Part shown: positions 53,053 through 62,401 of the stretch, piece by piece
Layout: the number at the start of each line of letters is the position of its first letter
Position numbering within the stretch: the stretch's first letter is position 1
Assembly (NCBI GenBank): GCA_934309145.1
Contig: CAKRCW010000001.1
Span: 62,001 to 126,000 of the forward strand
Direction: 5' to 3'
DNA: 64,000 nt
Source: an uncultured Lachnospiraceae bacterium
GTDB lineage: Bacteria > Bacillota > Clostridia > Lachnospirales > Lachnospiraceae
The notes under the pieces: model-generated
Seen by the model: the letters and a program-made list of their open reading frames with translations, nothing else
The model's database searches: none
What the model was told of the DNA's origin: nothing
Position numbers and translations under genes: made by a program

Positions 53053-53826
53053 CTACAATGCTCCCATAATAGATGATAATATGTCCTGCATTCTCTCCAT
53101 GAGATATGTAGCTATATTAGGTATAAACATAACGGCTATAGATAAAACTGCAAGTCCAGCCAATACCTTTAGCTGTATACCAATTGAAAACATATTAAGC
53201 TGTGGTGAGCTTTTTGCCAGGACACCCAATATAATATTAAGTACAGTTGCTCCTATAAAAATTGGCATTGCAATTCTAAACCCTATACTGAAATACTGTC
53301 CCATAAATCCAAGTACACCACTGTAAAGAGACAGATAATTGACATTTACACGTCCTATAGGTACAAGCTCAAAGGATTGTGCCAACGCTTTTAATATGTA
53401 ATAGTGCATATTAGTTATCAAAATTACAGCATACACCATTCTGTCATATAACTCAGAGGTTACAGTTATCATTCCACCAGCACTCATATCAAAATTAGTT
53501 GCCATGGTAAATCCAATCTCTCTGTCTATAAATTCACCTGCAACCTTAAGTATCGACATTGTTATATTCGCAGCAAATCCAAGCGATAAACCTACAACAA
53601 CCTCCTTAACAACAAGGAGTGAATACTCAAATACTGTGCTATATTCAGGGAGTGTAATATCTGTAGCCGAAAAGATAGTAAGCGATATGCATATAGCAGT
53701 CATAACGCGAAGCCTCGCATTTACACTCTTATGTCCAAACAGCGGTGCAACAGCCACAAAGCCTCCGCTTCTAACCACAACCAACAAAAATGCTTCTAAA
53801 GTTCTGGTTGACATTGACAAATCCAT
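53053..53826 (-). CDS. fliR: FliR, flagellar export gate protein
   Basis: 257 residues with six helices and the family blocks SGGFVAVAPLFGHKSVNARLR, VGLSLGFAANITMS and FSIGFRIAMPIFIGATVLNI. It is part of the FliPQR core. Confidence 0.95.
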   Translation of the reverse strand: MDLSMSTRTLEAFLLVVVRSGGFVAVAPLFGHKSVNARLRVMTAICISLTIFSATDITLPEYSTVFEYSLLVVKEVVVGLSLGFAANITMSILKVAGEFIDREIGFTMATNFDMSAGGMITVTSELYDRMVYAVILITNMHYYILKALAQSFELVPIGRVNVNYLSLYSGVLGFMGQYFSIGFRIAMPIFIGATVLNIILGVLAKSSPQLNMFSIGIQLKVLAGLAVLSIAVMFIPNIATYLMERMQDILSSIMGAL

Positions 53827-53832
53827 ACTGTC

Positions 53833-54102
53833 TTACCTCACCATTGTTCCAAACTGTGAATAGAGATTATTTATAAAGCTGACTATATTATTCATAATCC
53901 AATCACCAGTCAATATAAGTACCAGCAATATAACAAGAAGCTTAGGTACAAATGTAAGTGTCTGCTCCTGAATAGAAGTTACAGTCTGGAATATACTTAT
54001 AATAAGTCCTATAACAAGTGATGAAATGAGCATAGGAGCACTACATTTTATTATAAGCCAAACTGCCTGTATTGTAATATTAACAACATCACCTGTACTC
54101 AA
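53833..54102 (-). CDS. fliQ: FliQ, flagellar export gate protein
   Basis: 89 residues, two helices, with the FliQ pattern VVNITIQAVWLIIKCSAPML and SIFQTVTSIQEQTLTFVPKL. It forms the export core with FliP and FliR. Confidence 0.95.
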   Translation of the reverse strand: MSTGDVVNITIQAVWLIIKCSAPMLISSLVIGLIISIFQTVTSIQEQTLTFVPKLLVILLVLILTGDWIMNNIVSFINNLYSQFGTMVR

Positions 54103-54128
54103 TGTAAATCACCTCTTAATCAGCTATC

Positions 54129-54953
54129 TCAAAAATTAAATGAATTAACCAAATTACCTATAACAAGATTCCAGCCATCCGCAAGTATAAACAGTAATAT
54201 TTTAAATGGCATAGAAATAGTTGTAGGCGGAAGCATCATCATACCCATTGACATCAGCACTGATGACACAACCATATCTATAATAATAAATGGAATATAT
54301 ATCATAAAACCAATTATAAATGCGGCACGAAGCTCACTTATAATAAATGCAGGAATAATAACGGTTATAGGTATCTCATCCACACTGTCAACCGTATCCA
54401 TCTTGGCGATATCCATAAAAAGTCTGATATCATCCTGCCTTGTCTGATTAATCATGAATTCACGAATGGGTTTAAGACCTCTCTGGAACGCTTCCTCCTG
54501 AGTAATCTCTTGTGCATTAAGTGGATCTATGGCATCAGTTTTTACCTGTGCAAACACAGGACTCATTATAAATAGGGTTAAAAACAAGGAGAGCCCTATC
54601 AATACATTGTTCGGCGGTGACGATTGCGTACCTATTGCCGTCCTTAAAAAATGTAGGACAACAATAATTCTCGTAAACGAAGTCACCATCACAAGAATTG
54701 ATGGAGCTAATGAAATTATTGTAATAACCAGCAAAATCTGGAGCGTACCTGATAAGGTCGTCTCGTCAGAATTAGAATTAAGGGTAAGACCAACAGAAAC
54801 ACCATCATCAACATCAGTTAGTTCACCGTCTAAACCTTGTTCAGCGTCTGTGTCAGGTGTAACACTGGTCGCATATGAGCTAGAGCCTGAAAATATAACA
54901 GCCAAAGCAATCATAAAAAGCAGTATGTATTTGCGTAGTCTCCTATATCTCAT
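54129..54953 (-). CDS. fliP: FliP, flagellar export gate protein with signal peptide
   Basis: 274 residues. The first 30 are a signal peptide, as usual for FliP, followed by a variable acidic segment. The core has TSFTRIIVVLHFLRTAIGTQSSPPNNVLIGLSLFLT (family signature) and MGMMMLPPTTISMPFKILLF at the end. It lies 8 bases after fliO. Confidence 0.96.
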   Translation of the reverse strand: MRYRRLRKYILLFMIALAVIFSGSSSYATSVTPDTDAEQGLDGELTDVDDGVSVGLTLNSNSDETTLSGTLQILLVITIISLAPSILVMVTSFTRIIVVLHFLRTAIGTQSSPPNNVLIGLSLFLTLFIMSPVFAQVKTDAIDPLNAQEITQEEAFQRGLKPIREFMINQTRQDDIRLFMDIAKMDTVDSVDEIPITVIIPAFIISELRAAFIIGFMIYIPFIIIDMVVSSVLMSMGMMMLPPTTISMPFKILLFILADGWNLVIGNLVNSFNF

Positions 54954-54961
54954 CCCATTAC

Positions 54962-55390
54962 CTACTTTGTTTCGTCTTTATCCTCAGTGTGTTCTTTTTC
55001 CACACTTTTATTTTTTATCTGAGACAATATCTCTTTAAAATCAATCTTCTTACCAAGATCCTTCATCTGGCCATTCTTTATATTGGAAATGCTGTCAGAA
55101 TCAAGTTTGTCAATCAGGGTAATCTCTTCCTTACCCACGCCAATAACATAGAAATTATTACTAACCTCTATGATAGCGACAAACTTATTGCTGCCCATAC
55201 GAAACGACTCTATAACGCGTATATTTGACCTGCTGTTCATAGAGTTATTCTGGTACTTAGCTATAAACTTCGTTGTAAAATACGCAAGGGCAACAATAAA
55301 TATAAATATCAGTATTAATGAAATAACACTCAGAATAGAACTCATACTACTTGTACTATCCTGTAATCCCGTAAGATACATATTACTCAA
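54962..55390 (-). CDS. fliO: FliO-like flagellar biosynthesis protein
   Basis: 142 residues: one membrane helix (about 18-42), then a short cytoplasmic domain with NIRVIESFRMGSNKFVAIIEVSNNFYVIGVG, the FliO/FliZ pattern, and a charged tail. It aids FliP assembly. It overlaps cheY by 8 bases. Confidence 0.88.
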   Translation of the reverse strand: MSNMYLTGLQDSTSSMSSILSVISLILIFIFIVALAYFTTKFIAKYQNNSMNSRSNIRVIESFRMGSNKFVAIIEVSNNFYVIGVGKEEITLIDKLDSDSISNIKNGQMKDLGKKIDFKEILSQIKNKSVEKEHTEDKDETK

Positions 55391-55745
55391 CTGCCTTTTT
55401 TACAGCTTCAAGCACTCTGTCAGGCTGGAAAGGTTTAACGATGAAATCTCTTGCACCTGACTGAATTGACTCAATAACCATAGCCTGCTGTCCCATAGCA
55501 GAACACATAACAACACTTGCATTAGGATCTGAAGCCTTAATCTTCTTCAAAGCCTGTATTCCATCCATCTCAGGCATAGTGATATCCATCAAAACAAGAT
55601 CTGGCTTAGTCTCTGCATATTTCTCAACTGCCTTAAGACCATTCTCTGCCTCTCCTGCAATATTGTAACCATTCTTAACAAGGATATCCTTAATCATCAT
55701 TCTCATAAATGCTGCATCATCACATATAAGTATACTCTTTGCCAT
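55383..55745 (-). CDS. cheY: Chemotaxis response regulator CheY
   Basis: 120 residues, a lone receiver: acid pair Asp9/Asp10, phosphorylation site Asp54 (VLMDITMP), Ser82 (VVMCSAMG) and Lys104 (FIVKPF). CheA phosphorylates it and it then acts on FliM/FliY. Confidence 0.96.
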   Translation of the reverse strand: MAKSILICDDAAFMRMMIKDILVKNGYNIAGEAENGLKAVEKYAETKPDLVLMDITMPEMDGIQALKKIKASDPNASVVMCSAMGQQAMVIESIQSGARDFIVKPFQPDRVLEAVKKAVE

Positions 55746-55774
55746 TATCTCTACTCCTTCTATCTTTTAATTAT

Positions 55775-56944
55775 TTAAACTCTTTCTTTTATTATTTCTG
55801 TAATTCTTATACCGAAGCTCTCCTCTATAACAACTACCTCGCCCTTAGCGACTAACTTCTGATTTACCATTACATCAATAGGCTCTCCAGCCAATTTATC
55901 AAGTTCAATAATAGTTCCCGGTGCAAACTCAAGAATCTCCTTAATGGACTTCCTCGTTCTTCCCAGTACAACAGAAACCTCAAGAGGTACATCCATGATT
56001 AAGTCAATGTTTTCCTGTTGCAATATTGGATTGTTCATAGGATTAAATGCCTGAAACTGTACATTCTGTACATTAACCTCTGGCTGTCCCATCATTCCGT
56101 TTCCCATCATCGCAGGGTTATTCATCATAGGTTGTCCCATCATATTCTGATTCATCATAGGCTGTCCCACCATAGCCTGATTCATGGCATACTGCTCTGG
56201 TGCCGGCTGACTAGGTTTTGGTTCTGGTTTAGGTTCTGGTTTTGGACTTGGTTTAGGTTCTGGTTTTACAGTTTCCGCTCCGCCATTAAACTTAGAATAC
56301 AGTGTCTTGGCAAAATCTATCGGATATAACTGCATTATAGTACTATCAACCAAATCTCCAATTGTCATATTAAATGTAACTCTGACAAATCTATGTTTTA
56401 GGAACTCCACCGCTGAAGCTGATGATATATTGCCAGCCATATCAACAAGCTCAGCCTCTGGAGGACTGATATCTATCTTACAATTCATCATTGATGATAG
56501 TGATGTTGCAGAAGATCCCATCATCTGGTTCATAGCCTCGCATATTGCTGAAAAATGCAACTCTGTAAGCTCAGGAGCAGGATTAAGTCCATCTCCTCCC
56601 ATCATCAAATCTGTAATTATCTTAACATCATCTTCCTTAAGGATTAAGACATTATTTCCGTCAATTCCTTCTTTGTATAAAATATTAATAAAGACACAAG
56701 GCTTTGCATATTCCGCTGTTAACGTATCCCAGTCAGTAACCTCAACCACAGGCGTGGTAATTATAACCTTTTGGTTTACTAAGGAATAAAGCGTTGTGGC
56801 AGCTGTACCCATGCATATATTGGATATCTCTCCAATCGCATCCTTCTCTTCAGGTGTAATCTCATCTCCATCAGAATCAGATGTATTTGCTGTCATTCCA
56901 CCAAGTAATGCGTTAATCTCTTCTTGAGATAACATTCCATCCAT
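55775..56944 (-). CDS. fliY: FliY, flagellar switch protein with CheC-like and FliN domains
   Basis: 389 residues: N-terminal CheY-P-binding peptide (MLSQEEINALLGG), a CheC-like phosphatase domain (about 30-210, EISNICMGTAATTL and ICEAMNQMMGSSATSL), a long linker, and a FliN domain (about 305-389, VPLEVSVVLGRTRKSIKEIL). The linker has repeated Pro-Glu-Pro-Lys units and then Met/Gln/Asn-rich units such as MVGQPMMNQNMMGQPMMN. It forms the rotor C ring and removes phosphate from CheY. Confidence 0.95.
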   Translation of the reverse strand: MDGMLSQEEINALLGGMTANTSDSDGDEITPEEKDAIGEISNICMGTAATTLYSLVNQKVIITTPVVEVTDWDTLTAEYAKPCVFINILYKEGIDGNNVLILKEDDVKIITDLMMGGDGLNPAPELTELHFSAICEAMNQMMGSSATSLSSMMNCKIDISPPEAELVDMAGNISSASAVEFLKHRFVRVTFNMTIGDLVDSTIMQLYPIDFAKTLYSKFNGGAETVKPEPKPSPKPEPKPEPKPSQPAPEQYAMNQAMVGQPMMNQNMMGQPMMNNPAMMGNGMMGQPEVNVQNVQFQAFNPMNNPILQQENIDLIMDVPLEVSVVLGRTRKSIKEILEFAPGTIIELDKLAGEPIDVMVNQKLVAKGEVVVIEESFGIRITEIIKERV

Positions 56945-56949
56945 GTTCT

Positions 56950-57933
56950 TTATTCCTCCTCTCTATATATTTCTGTAACTTTAACTGCATAATTCTCACT
57001 AAATGAACCAGGTAATGCCTTAAACTTAACCATATTACCCACATATACATCAAGCTCATCCTCTATATTGCGGTTCAATTTTATAATATCGCCTACCTGC
57101 AGGTTCATAAAATCCATAACCGTAATTGTACTCTTGCCCAGCTCTGCTGATACAGGAATAAGTGCCTTAGTTATTGCAGTTTCAATAACATCAGCATAAC
57201 TCTTCTCATCTCTTGCCTGCATAGTTGAGAACCAGTACTTAGTATTTAGCTTATCCATTATGTCTTCCAATGTTATATATGGAAGACATATATTCATCAA
57301 TCCCTCAACGCCACCTATATTAATGTTAATCGTAACTATGGCAATCATCTCAGTAGGTGATATAATCTGTGCAAATTGAGAGTTTGTTTCTATCCTCTCC
57401 AAATACGGAGAAATCTCTACAACATTTTCCCACGGTTCACGCAATAAATCAATAATTATATTGAAAATTTTGGCAAGTATTGATAATTCAATTTCTGAAA
57501 AATCTCTATTTTTCAGAAGCGGTTCTCCATAGCCGCCAAGCAGCCTGTCTATCATTGTATATCCAATATTAGTTGCCATCTCTATTATTATATTACCATT
57601 TAGAGGTGCCATGTTGACAACACCAAGCAACACCGGATTAGATAATGCATTAGAGAATTCTGAATATGTAACTGCTTCTGAGTTCATAACCTCAACCTGA
57701 ACATTCTTTCTTAGGTATGCAGGAAGGTTACTGCTAAGCAGTCTTCCAAAATGCTCAAAAATAATTTCAAGAGTTCTTAAGTGTTCCTTTGAAAACTTCG
57801 CAGGTCTTGAGAAATCATATTCCTTAACTTTGACACTCTGTGTTTCTTCTATATCATCTACATCAAGCTCTCCTGAACTCAGTTGCTTTAACAGGGCATC
57901 TATTTCATTTTGTGAGAGTACGTTTTCCGCCAA
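56950..57933 (-). CDS. fliM: Flagellar motor switch protein FliM
   Basis: 327 residues: N-terminal CheY-binding VLSQNEIDALLKQL, the middle domain (PLNGNIIIEMATNIGYTMIDRLLGG) and the C-terminal FliN-like part (LGKSTITVMDFMNLQVGDIIKL). The best start is TTG at 57933, 8 bases after GGAGG. The GTG at 57942 lies inside the ribosome site and the nearby ATG is out of frame. Confidence 0.95.
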   Translation of the reverse strand: MAENVLSQNEIDALLKQLSSGELDVDDIEETQSVKVKEYDFSRPAKFSKEHLRTLEIIFEHFGRLLSSNLPAYLRKNVQVEVMNSEAVTYSEFSNALSNPVLLGVVNMAPLNGNIIIEMATNIGYTMIDRLLGGYGEPLLKNRDFSEIELSILAKIFNIIIDLLREPWENVVEISPYLERIETNSQFAQIISPTEMIAIVTININIGGVEGLMNICLPYITLEDIMDKLNTKYWFSTMQARDEKSYADVIETAITKALIPVSAELGKSTITVMDFMNLQVGDIIKLNRNIEDELDVYVGNMVKFKALPGSFSENYAVKVTEIYREEE

Positions 57934-57968
57934 ACATCTCACCTCCTAGACTGTCAATATTCTATCCT

Positions 57969-58484
57969 TTACTGTGCTACCCAATTATAAAATACAACTG
58001 AATATATACTGTTTGTATTAAATGTATCTCTTAATGACTGAAGAATCTCCTGCTTTATCTGTTCCTGTATTGCCACATCTGTACACTGTGTATAAGTATA
58101 CTTGCCTACAATACTACGAACCGTATCATATATCAGAGCTGTTGAATCTGTAAGATTCTTCTGTGTTGTCGAATAATCTGATGCTGTCTTATCAAGGTTT
58201 ATTGTAAGACCATACTGAACTACATGTATATCTCCCGAGCCGTCATCAGCAAGATTGATAGGATTACCCTGTTCAAGTTCAAATGCAGTAAGCTGATTGA
58301 CGTCTATAGTTCCGTTTTTTTCCTTTTCTGATGCAATCTCCAAATCAAGTATCTCTGATATACTTGTTATAAGCTTATTCGTCTTGGTTGCCGAAGGCAT
58401 AAAGACAAAAACCAATAATATGTTAAACACCAGATTGATAATACTAATAGCTAAAATAATGACTGTAATCAGATTTTTTCTCAT
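57969..58484 (-). CDS. fliL: FliL, flagellar basal-body-associated protein
   Basis: 171 residues with one N-terminal helix and an outer domain ending in the FliL-type LRDTFNTNSIYSVVFYNWVAQ. FliL supports the stator units. Its place between motB and fliM fits. Sequence similarity is modest except at the C terminus. Confidence 0.85.
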   Translation of the reverse strand: MRKNLITVIILAISIINLVFNILLVFVFMPSATKTNKLITSISEILDLEIASEKEKNGTIDVNQLTAFELEQGNPINLADDGSGDIHVVQYGLTINLDKTASDYSTTQKNLTDSTALIYDTVRSIVGKYTYTQCTDVAIQEQIKQEILQSLRDTFNTNSIYSVVFYNWVAQ

Positions 58485-58498
58485 TTTATGTAATCTCC

Positions 58499-59344
58499 TT
58501 AATACACTGAATACTGCTGGTTATAAATCTTAATAGTGACACGACGGTTCCTAGCCCTTCCCTCCGCTGTCTCATTAGACGCTATTGGTCTGCTTTCCCC
58601 ATAACCTGCTATCTTCATATTCTCATCAATCAAATTCTCCTGAGTCATAATATACTCATACACATTTCGTGCACGTTCTGTAGAAAGTTCACGATTGTCC
58701 TCATATTTCGAGTTCGATATAGGTACATTATCTGTATGTCCTTCTATCTCAATAATATTATTTTTGTACCTGACTAATATGCTTGCAACCTTCTGCAAGA
58801 ACAGCTTAGAATCATCCCTTACTGAAGCAACACCAGACTCAAACAAAATAGAGCCATTAAGATCAAGCTCAACATACTGCGACGTGTAATCCATAGCTAT
58901 CTTGTCATCTATGCTATAGTTCTCAGTCATCTGTACAATCTCCTCGTACATCTCCTCCGATTGTTCCTCGCCTCGTTTTTCGTATTCATATTTTAAATCC
59001 TCATCAGACATTGCATCTGCATCATTAGGCGATGCAATCTGGTGGTCATCTCCGATATCGCCCTGTATCCGCTTACCAGATTCAAGCATACTGTTAGTAT
59101 CTGAAAGCTGTGTAACACCTCCGGACATCATATCTCCTGCTATGAGAGATATAGAATTCTGATCCATAATGCTGAATGATACATTATCGAAGGATGCTAC
59201 AATCTTCTGTATCTTGCCCTCATCAAGTGTTGAACTTGCAAAGAGCAAAACGAAAAAGCAGAGAAGCAGGTTCATCAAATCACTGAACGTCGCCATCCAT
59301 GCCGGAGAGCCTTCCTCAGGTGGTTTAGGTTTTCTCTTAGCCAT
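58499..59344 (-). CDS. motB: Flagellar stator protein MotB
   Basis: 281 residues: N-terminal helix with the proton-carrying Asp in TFSDLMNLLLCFFVLLF, a plug and linker, and the OmpA-like peptidoglycan domain (IEGHTDNVPISNSKYEDNREL, then STERARNVYEYI). Its ATG overlaps the motA stop by one base. Confidence 0.97.
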   Translation of the reverse strand: MAKRKPKPPEEGSPAWMATFSDLMNLLLCFFVLLFASSTLDEGKIQKIVASFDNVSFSIMDQNSISLIAGDMMSGGVTQLSDTNSMLESGKRIQGDIGDDHQIASPNDADAMSDEDLKYEYEKRGEEQSEEMYEEIVQMTENYSIDDKIAMDYTSQYVELDLNGSILFESGVASVRDDSKLFLQKVASILVRYKNNIIEIEGHTDNVPISNSKYEDNRELSTERARNVYEYIMTQENLIDENMKIAGYGESRPIASNETAEGRARNRRVTIKIYNQQYSVY

Positions 59345-60132
59345 TACTGACCACCACCTTCTTCAAATCCACTTCTGTCCTTAGGCGGAAGGAATGATTT
59401 TAATTTTTCTTCTATAACTCGTGGATTCTCACCAGCCTGTATAGACAAAATACCTTCTATCATTATCTCTTTTAACTTAATCTCTTCATCATTCTGACTT
59501 GACAGCTTATTAGCTACCGGTGAACATAGCCAGTTGGCAAGTATAGAACCATACAAAGTTGTAACAAGCGCAACCGCCATGTTAGGGCCTATAGAATCCA
59601 TATCCGTCAAATCCTTAAGCATAAGAATAAGTCCAATAAGTGTACCAATCATACCCCATGCAGGACCCATAGAGCCTACATTTTTCCAGAATCCAATGTT
59701 CTTTTGATGTCGCGAATCCACATTCACAAGCTCTGCCTCAAGAATACTTCTTACAAGCTCTGGATCAGTACCATCTACTATAAGCAAAATTCCCTTCTTC
59801 AAAAACTGATCATCTATAGTGTTTGTAGACTCCTCAAGTGCAAGCAGACCCTCACGTCTTGCAAGGTTAGATAAGTCTATTATTGACTTAATGGTTTCTA
59901 CCTCATTTGTCTTAGGTATTTTGAATATGTATAAAAATGATTTAAGTCCTGATAGGAAATCTCCCAAAGGATACATGGCAAGTACAGTACCAAATGCTCC
60001 ACCAAATGTTATAAGTGCAGACGCTGCATCCATAAAGCTGTCTTTGATAACACCGAATCCGTTACCATTAACCATACCAAAAATCATAAGACATAAAGCT
60101 GCAACTAAACCTATAATTGACGCAAAATCCAA
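59344..60132 (-). CDS. motA: Flagellar stator protein MotA
   Basis: 262 residues with four helices, N-terminal DFASIIGLVAALCLMIFGMVNG and MGPAWGMIGTLIGLILML before the last helices. It forms the proton-driven stator with MotB. Confidence 0.97.
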   Translation of the reverse strand: MDFASIIGLVAALCLMIFGMVNGNGFGVIKDSFMDAASALITFGGAFGTVLAMYPLGDFLSGLKSFLYIFKIPKTNEVETIKSIIDLSNLARREGLLALEESTNTIDDQFLKKGILLIVDGTDPELVRSILEAELVNVDSRHQKNIGFWKNVGSMGPAWGMIGTLIGLILMLKDLTDMDSIGPNMAVALVTTLYGSILANWLCSPVANKLSSQNDEEIKLKEIMIEGILSIQAGENPRVIEEKLKSFLPPKDRSGFEEGGGQ

Positions 60133-60150
60133 CTTATTTCACCTCTAAAT

Positions 60151-60345
60151 CTACACAGAACGCTCTGTATGTATCTTTCTCTTATAATCAATCACCAAAT
60201 CAGTTATCTCGCTCGCCGACTCACATACAACATACTTCTTGCCATCGGTAAGTGTAATCACCGTATCAGGCGTTTCTTCAACTACCTCTATATACTCTGC
60301 ATTGATGGTGATTTTCTTTCCTTTTAATCTTGTTACTTCTATCAA
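60151..60345 (-). CDS. flbD: FlbD family flagellar protein
   Basis: 64 residues, LIEVTRLKGKKITINAEYIEVVEETPDTVITLTDGKKY, the FlbD/SwrD pattern. In Bacillus SwrD raises stator power. Best start is TTG at 60345 next to a GGTGGGAG site; the in-frame ATG at 60384 would add 13 residues not found in the family. It heads the promoter-proximal part of the mot-fli-flh-che run. Confidence 0.9.
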   Translation of the reverse strand: MIEVTRLKGKKITINAEYIEVVEETPDTVITLTDGKKYVVCESASEITDLVIDYKRKIHTERSV

Positions 60346-60397
60346 ATCTCCCACCCTATTCCTATAAATGATAATTGACGACACTACAATTAGTATG

Positions 60398-60426
60398 ATT
60401 ATAGCACATTTAGTACCATGTGTCTA
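60398..60426 (-). promoter_or_regulatory. Promoter of flbD and the downstream mot/fli/flh/che genes
   Basis: TAGACA (60421-60426), 17 bases, TATAAT (60398-60403) with TGC just before the -10 (extended -10) on the minus strand, about 50 bases before flbD. This looks like the vegetative sigma, not SigD. Confidence 0.65.
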
Positions 60427-60432
60427 CAAAAT

Positions 60433-60477
60433 AAAGGTAGGAAGATTTCAAAATAAATCTAAAATCCTCCTACCTTT
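60433..60477 (-). terminator. Hairpin after flgE, probable partial terminator
   Basis: AAAGGTAGGA and TCCTACCTTT form a 10-pair stem enclosing a second small stem (AGATTT/AAATCT). Only TATTTTG follows on the minus strand, so it may attenuate rather than fully stop transcription from flgE into flbD. Confidence 0.5.
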
Positions 60478-60498
60478 TTACGCATATAAATCTAAAAT

Positions 60499-61905
60499 TT
60501 ATCTCTTAAGATTAACAAGTTCTTCAAGCATAGTATCTGATGTTGTTATGATTCTTGAATTTGCCTGGAAGCCTCTCTGTGTTGTAATCATATCTGTAAA
60601 TTCAGCAGACAGGTCAACATTTGACATCTCAAGAACACCTTGCGACATCTTACCGCCATCTTCGTCTATTGATGAACCAATGCCATCGAAATATCCAGAG
60701 TTCTGTGTTGCCTGATACATACTATCACCAAGGGCTTCAAGTGCCATCGGATTTGTAAAATTAGCAACCGCAATCTGTCCTAACAGTCTTGATTCTCCGT
60801 TACTATATACACCATATATCATTCCGGCAGTATCAATGCTTACATCATTAAGCTTACCCATTGCACGTCCACCACCTGTTGCATCTGTTCCTCCTCTTAC
60901 CATCTTGGCAGTTGACTTGCCATCTGACTCAAACATTGTAAGATTAGAAAAATCGATAGTTACACCATCAACCTTTTCTCCATTGATAATTGAAGAAAAT
61001 ACATCTCCCTTTTCAGCATTGTTAACAGGTGTAATCTTGAGAAGAGCCTCCTCGTTACCAGCACTTCCAACATAGTCAAATGTTCCGTCCTGATTGAACT
61101 TAACCTTTACAGATGTTGCACCACCGATTGTAGCTGTATATCCACCCTCAACCACATTTGTAGTTGTAGGATCATCTGCTCCAAGAACTTCTATGTTGTT
61201 AGAATCTTTGATAGATGCAATTTCAAGATTATACAATGTCTTATCTGCCTGATTAGGGTCCTGTGTAAGTTTATACTTAACTGTATAATTATATCCAAGT
61301 GAATCATATACGGATACAGATATTGACTTACCATCAGCAGATGTAAGATCTGGATCCTTCATATCCACATTTCCTGCCATATAGCACTTAGATGTCTGTT
61401 CAGGAGAAGAAACCTTATTCTTTTCTGACTCCGGATAAAGTGCTGATACAGTATCCTTCTTTATAGCTGATGGATTGTCAGGATCTACCTGCCATCCCAT
61501 GACCTGATATCCGTTACTTGTTGTAAGGCAGCCTGCTCCATCAGTCTGGAATGAACCAACCTTAGTGAAGTAATTTACTCCACCACGGCTTATAATGAAG
61601 AAGCTTGGTCCATTGAGCATCAAATCATACGGATTGTTAGTTGTCTGTGCTGCTCCATTATCTGTAATAGATGTCTGTATAGATGACATCTTAGTACCAA
61701 GACCTATCTGTGCTGCATTAGTACCACCAGTGGTAGCTGTAGCTCCTGTTGCAGATGATGATGTCTGATACAAAACATCTCTGAATAAAACTGAGGATGA
61801 CTTAAATCCTATTGTATTAACATTTGCAATATTGTTACCAATTACATCCATCTTAGTCTGGTGTGTCTTAAGACCTGCTACACCAGAGTAAAGTGATCTC
61901 ATCAT
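60499..61905 (-). CDS. flgE: Flagellar hook protein FlgE
   Basis: 468 residues with the axial-protein N terminus MRSLYSGVAGLKTHQTKMD and NNIANVNTIGFKSS, the FlgE core FFIISRGGVNYFTKVGSF, and the C-terminal LEMSNVDLSAEFTDMITTQRGFQANSRII coiled-coil part. It builds the hook. GGAGG lies 9 bases before the ATG. The C-terminal half of the outer domain is Thr/Asp-rich. Confidence 0.96.
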   Translation of the reverse strand: MMRSLYSGVAGLKTHQTKMDVIGNNIANVNTIGFKSSSVLFRDVLYQTSSSATGATATTGGTNAAQIGLGTKMSSIQTSITDNGAAQTTNNPYDLMLNGPSFFIISRGGVNYFTKVGSFQTDGAGCLTTSNGYQVMGWQVDPDNPSAIKKDTVSALYPESEKNKVSSPEQTSKCYMAGNVDMKDPDLTSADGKSISVSVYDSLGYNYTVKYKLTQDPNQADKTLYNLEIASIKDSNNIEVLGADDPTTTNVVEGGYTATIGGATSVKVKFNQDGTFDYVGSAGNEEALLKITPVNNAEKGDVFSSIINGEKVDGVTIDFSNLTMFESDGKSTAKMVRGGTDATGGGRAMGKLNDVSIDTAGMIYGVYSNGESRLLGQIAVANFTNPMALEALGDSMYQATQNSGYFDGIGSSIDEDGGKMSQGVLEMSNVDLSAEFTDMITTQRGFQANSRIITTSDTMLEELVNLKR

Positions 61906-61981
61906 AATTCATGACCTCCATTCGTTGTCTAAAATCCCTTCTGTCATTCCGGGATTGCAGCCCCCATATAGGTCCGGCTGT

Positions 61982-62377
61982 TTATACTATTACTGCTCCA
62001 TCGATATTAGTGAATACACTGTCATCTTCTTTGGATAGTGCTGTAACCACTGTATTATTCTTGACATTAACTATAAATGCAAGATTGTCCATCATAACAA
62101 GCGACTCTTTTATACTCTTGTCCCTCGCACGATTAACACCATTATTAAGGCGGTTTATCTGTTCATCTGACAAAACAATATTTCTGCTCAAAAGACGTTG
62201 ATTGGCATGTTTTGAAAATCTTACATCACCTGTCTCATTCGCTTTTTTTATTAAGATATCCTGAAATGATTCTATATTTGAGCCTTCAACTATTTTATTA
62301 TCAGAATATTTTTTGTTATGCAGGTATATATCGCCCGCCTGTTCAATCGAAAGGAGCCTTGCATCGAATCCGTTCAT
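61982..62377 (-). CDS. TIGR02530 family flagellar operon protein
   Basis: 131 residues with the family C terminus FSKHANQRLLSRNIVLSDEQ and MMDNLAFIVNVKNNTVVTAL, a group always found between flgD and flgE in Firmicutes. Function is not established. Confidence 0.88.
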   Translation of the reverse strand: MNGFDARLLSIEQAGDIYLHNKKYSDNKIVEGSNIESFQDILIKKANETGDVRFSKHANQRLLSRNIVLSDEQINRLNNGVNRARDKSIKESLVMMDNLAFIVNVKNNTVVTALSKEDDSVFTNIDGAVIV

Positions 62378-62401
62378 AGCATCTCCTCCATTAAATAATA
62401 A

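Noticed and set aside
56018..56329. Plus-strand frame with repeated Trp-Phe-Arg units
   Set aside because: It is the antisense reading of the Pro-Glu-Pro-Lys linker of FliY.
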